From Megamonas sp. UBA1799 (GTDB lineage Bacteria; Bacillota; Negativicutes; Selenomonadales; Selenomonadaceae): a stretch of DNA of 14,077 bases. Made by a program: the position numbers and the translations under genes. Positions 8,784 through 14,077 of this stretch are shown here, one piece after another. Position 1 is the stretch's first letter. Every line of letters begins with the position of its first letter. The stretch is from NCBI GenBank assembly GCA_002319815.1, contig DCFR01000012.1, forward strand, positions 1 to 14,077, given 5' to 3'. The notes beneath the pieces were generated by a model that saw only the letters and a program-made list of their open reading frames with translations, had not been told where the DNA came from and searched no databases.

Positions 8784-8955
8784 AACAAAGGAAGCCCTAT
8801 TTTAGAATCGATCTAAATACCTAAATCTTCATATTTTCCATATTTCTCAAATCGCTAGTGTTCTGACACCCTTTTCCCACTTTAATACTGTTTATGCTTC
8901 AAGAACTTACAATGTTTTCAATGCATTCACCATTCTTATACAATCATTGACCAAC
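8784..8955. other. Gene-free spacer between tniQ and the defence operon
   Basis: This 172-base AT-rich spacer lies after the tniQ stop and before the operator palindrome. I see no convincing open frame, no tRNA, and no GC-rich hairpin with a T-run, so no clear terminator for the tns operon. A TGT at 8859 followed by TTTTCCCAC (8872-8880) weakly resembles the end motif near 13930, but only one partial copy exists. Confidence 0.5.
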
Positions 8956-10419
8956 TTACAGCAGGTGTATTATCTGTTCAACAAGCTCACTATCTGCATA
9001 ATCAGAAATATATGGCAGACAAGCTTCAAAATCTCTACGGCGCATATTCGTTAAATCCCGTACCTTTCGCCATGTCAAAGTGACACCTCTATCTTCTACC
9101 TGACGTGCAGCCCAAGCTACTTTTCTAGCCCAATATTGCTCCTGGGATTCTTTATGCCGCTGTATCTCAGCAAGGCATTTGGGCAGATACAAAGATATTT
9201 TCTTACTAGAAAAATACAAGATTTTCTCAACAGCAAAAGCAGTAACCTTTTTAGGTCTGGTTGTTCCATCACCCTGTAGCTGGCGGATAGCTTCTTTTAC
9301 AAGTGGGAGTGTATTCTCATCAATCTGATTCCAGTTTTGAGGCTTCATGCCGCTTTTGAGTGATGATTTAGTTGGTTTATGATAAGTTCCATACCTCTGT
9401 TCACCGATAGCCTTAACAATCACATATGGGGCACTAAGAGCTTTCGCAATAGCTGGATACTTCAAACCTTGCTCATGAAGTCTGTAAACCTCTTCATCAA
9501 AAAGCTGTTGTTGTGTTTTCTCTGGCAGCTCCATATGTACCAATTCATCCGAGGTAATATCAAGAAACATAGCCATCAGACAAATTTCAAAGAAATTCAT
9601 CCTGTCATTCGTTAACACTTTTTGTATCTGCCATAATTCCGTAAACCAGTTCCTGGGCAAGCCCCTATAATACTCTGTAAAATCCGCATGAAAGAGTGCA
9701 ATATTTCTCTGCTCTCCACGTACAGACCGATATTTTGTATAAGCCATTTTGGAATGAAGGAACTCACCAACTGTAATACTAGAATTCATATCAACATCAG
9801 CCCGAAAAACCTCTGCCATATAAACAGCTACGCGAATTTCAATTTCATTATCCGCTAATATGCAGGATTCCGCTTGTGGTATCATTTCCTCGGCTGTCTT
9901 GAAAGAGGGCGTAGCTTTCCCTGTAATCATCACACTGCTATCCATCAAGTAACACCGATGAACTGGGCAAACATGAATCCCTATTAGCTGATGAATCCGA
10001 TGCCAATATGCTTCTCCATATTGATCTCTATCATTAGCTGTACAAGCCGGACAGTAGCGCAAACAGCGGACTTTGCCATTCTTGCTTTGAGATATCGGCA
10101 GAAGGTTATGGTAATTTCCCTTCATAGATACCAATGATTGAAATGCTTTTTGTCTGCGTTCCTTCGGCAAAAAACGCCCATAGCAAGGGAACATGGTATG
10201 TTTTTCAATAACTGCTTCCATAGGCATATTTCTTGTTATGGCCTGTACCGCAGCAGACGTATAACTATTGATAAAATCCATATCGGGACGTACAGTCTTT
10301 GATGCAAACAATTCTTCAGCCGCAAAAGTGTAGGTCATGTATCCTGATTTCGTATAGAATCGTGCCAGCTGACTATAAAGCAGCTCATCTGGATATGCTG
10401 TAGGAAAATAAGCGATCAT
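8956..10419 (-). CDS. tniQ: TniQ/TnsD-family target-site selection protein
   Basis: The 487-residue protein begins with the TniQ signature (ERP/DELLYSQLARFYTKSG type; residues 10-26). A zinc-binding region follows: C123-x2-C126 in RYCPACT, then the conserved YGEAYWHRIHQLIG stretch, and C151-x2-H154 in HVCPVHRC. This is the CPxC...VCPxH pattern of TniQ proteins. The long C-terminal part (about 300-487) has repeated helix-turn-helix-like segments, including WRKVRDLTNMRRRDFEACLP near the end, as in TnsD. TnsD of Tn7 is 508 residues and binds a fixed chromosomal site, recruiting TnsC. The length favours this TnsD role over the short TniQ used by CRISPR-associated transposons, and no cas genes are present. 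The start overlaps the tnsC stop by ATGA and has GGAGGT six bases upstream. It is the last gene of the tns operon. Confidence 0.9.
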   Translation of the reverse strand: MIAYFPTAYPDELLYSQLARFYTKSGYMTYTFAAEELFASKTVRPDMDFINSYTSAAVQAITRNMPMEAVIEKHTMFPCYGRFLPKERRQKAFQSLVSMKGNYHNLLPISQSKNGKVRCLRYCPACTANDRDQYGEAYWHRIHQLIGIHVCPVHRCYLMDSSVMITGKATPSFKTAEEMIPQAESCILADNEIEIRVAVYMAEVFRADVDMNSSITVGEFLHSKMAYTKYRSVRGEQRNIALFHADFTEYYRGLPRNWFTELWQIQKVLTNDRMNFFEICLMAMFLDITSDELVHMELPEKTQQQLFDEEVYRLHEQGLKYPAIAKALSAPYVIVKAIGEQRYGTYHKPTKSSLKSGMKPQNWNQIDENTLPLVKEAIRQLQGDGTTRPKKVTAFAVEKILYFSSKKISLYLPKCLAEIQRHKESQEQYWARKVAWAARQVEDRGVTLTWRKVRDLTNMRRRDFEACLPYISDYADSELVEQIIHLL

Positions 10420-11666
10420 ACAGCTACCTCCACAACGGACATATTGGACTTTAAAAGCTGCACAATATCTATACTTTCATTCTTAGCTTGGACAACCAAA
10501 TCAGCAATACTAATATGATCATCTGAATTTTTATTCTCAGTAACCATTGCAGTAGGAACGAGCGCTTTTTTCTTTATTTTAGAAGCCTGCTTGCCTTGCG
10601 AAATAGACGGCTGAATATAGCCATGAAGCAATGATAAACGCTGTTGATAGGCTTCGTTTAAAGATTCTAGGTTCAAAATTTCGTTGCCATTCAAAATTGC
10701 AATTTCCTGTGCATCATGAAGCAACGCTACCACAACCGATGAAATTCCTGCGCTATGCTCATAAAGCCATGCAAGAATTCCATCCGTGACTTCCGTTCTT
10801 TGCTTCACGTATTGATACTTGAACATGACCTTGCAGAACTCTTGAAAATATTTGTCATAGCTCATAGTCGTATACTGCAATCCAACGGAACGTCGTGCAA
10901 GCTGCATTGCCGATTCGAAGAACCTGCTGCTTTCAGGAGTGCCAACCATACAGATACTAATTCCGCTGTTATTAATAAGCTGTGTTAATGCTCCAATCAA
11001 GTTTTTGCCGTTTTTACTATTGGCTACGTTCTGGATTTCATCTACCACCAACATACCGATATGATTTAACGCAACCTGACTGACAGAACCAATAAGCATA
11101 TCCGTTGTAGCTCTTGCCCTTAAAGCATTTTGATAATATTTGCTATCTAAAGCTTCATCAACTTTACGCAGAACCTCCAATAGCAGCCCCTTTACTGACG
11201 AATCAAACGGGCATTGCACAATCACACATGGCACAACATTGGTATAGGGATCATCAGCTTCAATCACTCGATTCTCTGTAATCAGATTAATGGCTCTGCT
11301 AATAGCGGAACTCTTACCGATGCCAGACGTTCCGATTATCGTAAAACTATCAGAACCGCCCATGATACCACTGTATTCCTGCTGCATGATGGCTCTGTAG
11401 TTCTGGTTCTGTTGCTGTACAGCCAGCTTTGTTCCCTTTTTCTGCATAGAACGCAAAAGAGCCAAATATAATTTGCTATAAATTTCCAGCGACATTTGTG
11501 AGGGAATATACACTCTATATAAATCTGATAATGCCATAAGCCTTACGGAAGTATCTGTATTGCAGATTTCAGGATTGTACTCTGGCAATACTTCCAATGC
11601 GGTTATCAATGAATCCCCTGATTTCATGCGAGGCAGGACATTGATGATGTCTGAAAGATTTGTCAT
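10416..11666 (-). CDS. tnsC: TnsC/TniB-like AAA+ ATPase, transposition regulator
   Basis: TnsC (416 residues) links the target-selection protein to the transposase, using ATP to form filaments on DNA and choose where TnsA/TnsB act. Walker A is GTSGIGKSS (112-120), and Walker B is LVVDE (206-210) followed by IQNV, which is typical of the TnsC/TniB family. A sensor segment ISICMVGTPES lies near 230-240, followed by RRSVG, a likely arginine region. The N-terminal 90 residues should contact TniQ/TnsD, and the C-terminal tail (about 350-416, charged) should contact TnsA/TnsB. Length is shorter than the 555 residues of Tn7 TnsC but normal for Bacillota elements. The start has AAAGGAG upstream and overlaps the tnsB stop by ATGA; the end overlaps tniQ by ATGA. 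All ATPase motifs look intact. Confidence 0.92.
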   Translation of the reverse strand: MTNLSDIINVLPRMKSGDSLITALEVLPEYNPEICNTDTSVRLMALSDLYRVYIPSQMSLEIYSKLYLALLRSMQKKGTKLAVQQQNQNYRAIMQQEYSGIMGGSDSFTIIGTSGIGKSSAISRAINLITENRVIEADDPYTNVVPCVIVQCPFDSSVKGLLLEVLRKVDEALDSKYYQNALRARATTDMLIGSVSQVALNHIGMLVVDEIQNVANSKNGKNLIGALTQLINNSGISICMVGTPESSRFFESAMQLARRSVGLQYTTMSYDKYFQEFCKVMFKYQYVKQRTEVTDGILAWLYEHSAGISSVVVALLHDAQEIAILNGNEILNLESLNEAYQQRLSLLHGYIQPSISQGKQASKIKKKALVPTAMVTENKNSDDHISIADLVVQAKNESIDIVQLLKSNMSVVEVAV

Positions 11667-13489
11667 GACCGGGCTCCTTTCATATAATCTCTATGGTGTT
11701 TACTCTGCTCCCTTTTGCGGTTGTCACGAATATTTTTAATGCTTACATCTATACTGTCTCCAACGTTACCCGCGATAGTCTCAATGTGCCGCGCAAGATT
11801 AATCTGCGCCTGTAGGTTATCCTGATTAGCTCCTTTTGTAATGGATCTCCGTGCTGTCTGTAAACTCTGTACTGCAATCAAATCTTTACCCTCAAATCTT
11901 GATTCAATAATAGTAAATCTGGTATATATTCCATTTTCCAGCAACCATACATAAGTAACATCCTCTGGATTATAAGCAACTGTAACCTCACCGCCTTTAA
12001 GATACTGCTCTGTATACCCGTCACAATGGTAACGCATTTTATTCACTTTCAGGCCAAACTTACTGAATTTTCCTATGACTCTTGGCAATAGCGTAAGTAT
12101 AAGCTCTTTAGCATTTACTTCAATCAAATTGGCACCCATTTGAGATTTACCCCAGTTCCAGATACAGCTTGCATAGGGTTTTATATCAGCTAAAATCATA
12201 GCTTTAGTATAGGGAAAATTCTCAACGATTCGTTGGGAATTGTAATAGATAATACAATGAAGGATAATTTTCTCGAAGTCCGCCATGGTCATGCAGGCAT
12301 CTTTCCTGTAGTCATGCACTCCCCTCTCCTGATAATCAAGTTCAATCACACCTTTGCCTTTCAGGTGCTTCTTATATGTTGACTGAACCACATCAAAGAA
12401 TTTTTCCACCATCCCTTTCAACTCAGGTCTATATGCGGGAAGATTAATTACTTTAACGCCCAACTCTGCAATTTGCTCAAAGTTTTCTGATTTATATTCA
12501 CTCCCCATATCCGTGACCAGCGCGGCAGGAAGTTTATCACAAGACCAGTCTTCTGCCTTCATAGAAATACCATACTGCTTGCACCAAGCAGCTTTATCCG
12601 CTATAACGTTCAGAATTAGCCCCCTAAGGCTGTATACACCGCCCGCCCACGATAAGACATAACCGCAACATAAACCACTGTAAGCGTCAATACAGGCCGT
12701 TAGAATTGGTCTACCCACAAGATTACCAGCATCATTGATGAGATAAATATCGCATACAGTGGAATCCAACATACCAACGCCAATGGCAGGAGCAAATGAT
12801 TGTATACCATCACCAATAAGAGGCCTGTTATTTCTCTGGTAATTCTTCAATCCATCTCTGGAAATATAAAAGTTCTGCATCTTTTTTGTTTTACGATAGA
12901 AATAACGAAATTGATAAAAAGACGGGTATGTATTTTCCAGAATACCCATACTGTCACAATATTTCTCTTTCAGCATCATGGTATATGCAGTCATAAGGGA
13001 TTGCTTTTTCGTGGTATAAAAAAACTTATTCAAAGCCCATCGTATGTTTTTTTCATCTTGTGTTAGCTCAGCATCATCCCCCAGACGTTTCCTTGGGGCA
13101 AGAACTATTATATTCATATAGGCCAAATACAGGCACAAATAGTTTCTGATGGTCTGTTTAGATATGTTATTTTCTATAGCTGTGGAAACGATAACTTTAG
13201 AACGCATTCTTTCATCCGCTATAAAAGGAAGAGTCGGTGTAATCAACGTATACCTGTCATACATTGTTTTTCTCTGATCAGCATTCAGATTTTCAATGTC
13301 AGTGACGGTAAAATTCGTAGCCTCGTTCACTACTTTATCAGTACATTCAGAGAATGCATCCAAAGCCGAACGCCCCACCCATACGGGCATAGTCCTTTTT
13401 ACACAATCAATAATGAGGATTGTATCAGGCTGTATTTCTAAAACCCTGATAATGTTGTTACCATCCTTCAACAAATCATGCTTCTTCAT
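11663..13489 (-). CDS. tnsB: TnsB-like DDE transposase
   Basis: TnsB binds the transposon ends and carries out 3'-end cutting and strand joining. I place the start at the ATG at 13489 (608 residues, MKKHDLLKDGNNIIRVLEI). This start is preceded by GGGGG and fits the usual family start, and it overlaps tnsA by 14 bases. An upstream ATG at 13546 has no Shine-Dalgarno sequence. The order is a winged/HTH N-terminal half with KQTIRNYL, then the RNase H fold with the catalytic triad D242 (GMLDSTVCD), D327 (LVTDMGSEY) and E362 (PELKGMVEKF). A Mu-transposase-type beta-barrel follows at about 465-545 (VTVAYNPEDVTYVWLLENG), and the C-terminal tail is basic and probably contacts TnsC. The triad is complete, so it should be active. 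Its end overlaps tnsC by ATGA. Confidence 0.94.
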   Translation of the reverse strand: MKKHDLLKDGNNIIRVLEIQPDTILIIDCVKRTMPVWVGRSALDAFSECTDKVVNEATNFTVTDIENLNADQRKTMYDRYTLITPTLPFIADERMRSKVIVSTAIENNISKQTIRNYLCLYLAYMNIIVLAPRKRLGDDAELTQDEKNIRWALNKFFYTTKKQSLMTAYTMMLKEKYCDSMGILENTYPSFYQFRYFYRKTKKMQNFYISRDGLKNYQRNNRPLIGDGIQSFAPAIGVGMLDSTVCDIYLINDAGNLVGRPILTACIDAYSGLCCGYVLSWAGGVYSLRGLILNVIADKAAWCKQYGISMKAEDWSCDKLPAALVTDMGSEYKSENFEQIAELGVKVINLPAYRPELKGMVEKFFDVVQSTYKKHLKGKGVIELDYQERGVHDYRKDACMTMADFEKIILHCIIYYNSQRIVENFPYTKAMILADIKPYASCIWNWGKSQMGANLIEVNAKELILTLLPRVIGKFSKFGLKVNKMRYHCDGYTEQYLKGGEVTVAYNPEDVTYVWLLENGIYTRFTIIESRFEGKDLIAVQSLQTARRSITKGANQDNLQAQINLARHIETIAGNVGDSIDVSIKNIRDNRKREQSKHHRDYMKGARS

Positions 13490-13823
13490 CAATGACCAGC
13501 CCCCAATCTGTGACCCCATGCCGTAACCAGTATTTCCTTGAAGCATCCAGTAACTTAACTGTAAGCGGCTTCATCAGAAACTTACGAAATACACATTCTC
13601 GTACCATCAAATCATTGTCATCCTTAACGCAGACAAAATCTGATGTATATTGGCCAATGTCCCGCCCATCAAGCGGGACATTGCACCTGATTTCTTTTAT
13701 TTCATCACTTGCTTGCAGAATATCTGCATAAGCGTACTGGATCGCATCGTACGTTCGGCATACTTCATTGCACTTTGCAATGACACGTTTCTCACAACGA
13801 CCTTTAAAATTTTTCTTCCTCAC
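13476..13823 (-). CDS. tnsA: TnsA-like endonuclease, short form
   Basis: TnsA normally cuts the 5' ends of the transposon so that, with TnsB, it moves by cut-and-paste. This 115-residue protein contains only the N-terminal nuclease fold. E41/E44 lie in ASDEIKEIRCN, D62 lies in QYTSDFVCV, and MVRECVFRK (73-81) sits where the family has a QxK or ExK pair. The tail LLDASRKYWLRHGVTDWGLV matches the Yw..rgidw.iv stretch of TnsA. The C-terminal TnsC-binding domain of the 273-residue Tn7 protein is missing. The lysine two residues after the acidic residue is not in its standard place (E76-C-V), so the active site is either altered or uses R80/K81. The GTG start has GGAGGT (13833-13838) nine bases upstream, and a nearby ATG frame closes at once. 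Its 3' end overlaps tnsB. The family call is fairly sure; activity is uncertain. Confidence 0.85.
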   Translation of the reverse strand: MRKKNFKGRCEKRVIAKCNEVCRTYDAIQYAYADILQASDEIKEIRCNVPLDGRDIGQYTSDFVCVKDDNDLMVRECVFRKFLMKPLTVKLLDASRKYWLRHGVTDWGLVIDEEA

Positions 13824-13832
13824 CTTTGCAAA

Positions 13833-13838
13833 ACCTCC
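13833..13838 (-). promoter_or_regulatory. Ribosome binding site deciding the GTG start of tnsA
   Basis: The minus strand reads GGAGGT here, nine bases before the GTG at 13823. No ATG in the same frame lies near, so this site fixes the start of tnsA and the beginning of the tns operon. Confidence 0.8.
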
Positions 13839-13870
13839 ATATTAGGAACGCTCTGCTGCTTGACTCCATT

Positions 13871-13939
13871 TTTCCAAAAGTGCTTCCCAAAAATGAAAAT
13901 GGGCGGTTTTGGGGAATTGGAGATTCGGTTTTTGGGAAA
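13871..13939. repeat. Cluster of TTCCC-AAAA repeats, probable TnsB binding sites in the tnsA-proximal transposon end
   Basis: The minus strand reads TTTCCCAAAAACCG at 13926-13939 and ATTCCCCAAAACCG at 13904-13917. The two agree at 12 of 14 bases and are exactly 22 bp apart, close to the size and spacing of TnsB sites in Tn7. Two more cores face the other way on the plus strand: TTCCCAAAAA at 13884-13893 and a weaker TTTCCAAAA at 13871-13879. Together they fill the gap upstream of tnsA, where the transposon end is expected. They may also let TnsB repress its own operon, as is known in Tn7. The repeat itself is seen directly; TnsB binding is inferred. Confidence 0.65.
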
Positions 13940-13946
13940 CAGGACA

Positions 13947-14077
13947 TCACGAATATACTCTTTCGCCCCGTGTTACGGGCGTTTCAAGCCAATGTTCATG
14001 AAAGTCACAGCGATATGCTTTTTCCCAAAAAGCATAAAAGAAAATATCACCATGTCGCGGGGCACTGCCGTTTATTC
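13947..14077 (-). CDS. Possible 3' end of a host gene beside the insertion (partial)
   Basis: A minus-strand frame is open from the window edge (first full codon at 14075) for 42 codons and ends with TGA at 13947-13949, touching the proposed transposon end. The peptide is rich in aromatic and charged residues, for example FFYAFWEKAYRCDF and HWLETPVTRGERVYS, and looks protein-like. I do not recognise the family. TnsD-type proteins place Tn7-like elements just downstream of a conserved gene with the tnsA-proximal end facing it, so this is where the target gene should be. The stop might also be created by the insertion, making this a truncated gene. Two plus-strand frames are open here as well (the stretch is richer in G and C), so openness alone is weak evidence. 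Confidence 0.4.
   Translation of the reverse strand, partial: INGSAPRHGDIFFYAFWEKAYRCDFHEHWLETPVTRGERVYS
14014..14036. repeat. Short perfect inverted repeat with a TTCCCAAAAA core
   Basis: Arms TATGCTTTTT and AAAAAGCATA (10 bp each) enclose CCC. The centre repeats the TTCCCAAAAA core found upstream of tnsA (14022-14031). It lies outside the proposed transposon end and inside the possible host reading frame, so it may be a coincidence, a remnant of an older end, or a sign that the true end lies further right. Confidence 0.45.

Larger units (their letters stand above)
1..13946. mobile_element. Tn7-like transposon (partial; defence-gene cargo)
   Basis: The tnsA-tnsB-tnsC-tniQ operon is next to one end, with the defence operon on the inner side, matching the Tn7 layout of transposition genes at one end and cargo toward the other. 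The outer edge is uncertain between two TGT ends on the minus strand: TGTTTCCCAAAA with its edge at 13941, or TGTCCTGT followed by the first repeat with its edge at 13946. The latter resembles the eight-base terminus followed by a TnsB site in Tn7. The expected 5-bp target duplication would be GGACA or TCACG (plus strand). The opposite end lies outside the window, so the start given is only the window edge. Confidence 0.65.

Noticed and set aside
8767..8805. Plus-strand 12-residue open frame starting in the palindrome
   Set aside because: It has no ribosome binding site, and its start is explained by the inverted repeat.
8859..8880. TGT followed by TTTTCCCAC as the opposite transposon end, which would exclude the defence operon
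   Set aside because: Only one partial motif is present, with no second copy at 22 bp and no match to the terminal bases near 13941-13946.
13490..13546. tnsB start at 13546 giving 627 residues
   Set aside because: It has no Shine-Dalgarno sequence and would overlap tnsA by 71 bases; the 19 extra residues do not look like a family start.
8956..13823. CRISPR-associated (RNA-guided) transposon
   Set aside because: No cas gene and no repeat-spacer array are visible, and TniQ is long like TnsD.
13962..13985. Hairpin CGCCCCGTGTTACGGGCG as a terminator
   Set aside because: The stem is short and bulged, it has no real T-run, and it falls within the possible coding frame.
13893..14077. Plus-strand open frame running off the window (starts MKMGGFGELE)
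   Set aside because: It has no ribosome binding site, starts inside the repeat cluster and is in mirror phase to the minus-strand frame; it is probably a shadow.

Overview
The window looks like low-GC Bacillota (Clostridia or a relative). It is AT-rich, has strong AGGAGG-type ribosome binding sites and one GTG start, and its gene families are common in that phylum. This is an inference from style; no species marker is present. Every gene I can support lies on the minus strand, so transcription runs from high to low coordinates.

Right part (about 8956-13946): a four-gene Tn7-like transposition module in the order tnsA, tnsB, tnsC, tniQ/tnsD, tightly packed with ATGA or longer overlaps. Upstream of tnsA, at about 13871-13939, is a cluster of TTCCC-AAAA motifs. 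Two of them (13904-13917 and 13926-13939) match at 12 of 14 bases and are spaced 22 bp apart. They lie just inside two candidate 5'-TGT ends (outer edge at 13941 or 13946 on the minus-strand reading). I read this as the tnsA-proximal end of the transposon with TnsB binding sites. Beyond it, 13947-14077 may hold the 3' end of a host gene whose stop codon directly adjoins the transposon, as expected for TnsD-type site-specific insertion.

Left part (1-8741): a defence operon that would be cargo of the transposon. A small Xre/Cro-type regulator is followed by hsdR, hsdM and hsdS, which form a complete type I restriction-modification system. Next come an AAA/ABC-type ATPase (PtuA-like) and, overlapping it by ATGA, an HNH nuclease (PtuB-like) cut off by the window start. 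The pair resembles the Septu anti-phage system. The operon has a recognisable extended -10 promoter (8713-8741) whose -35 box lies in a perfect 24-bp inverted repeat (8728-8783). Each arm of that repeat contains a smaller 17-bp palindrome, which suggests a double operator bound by the regulator.

In short, a Tn7-like element appears to carry two nuclease-based defences in a single Xre-controlled operon. The other transposon end and the end of the HNH gene lie outside the window.
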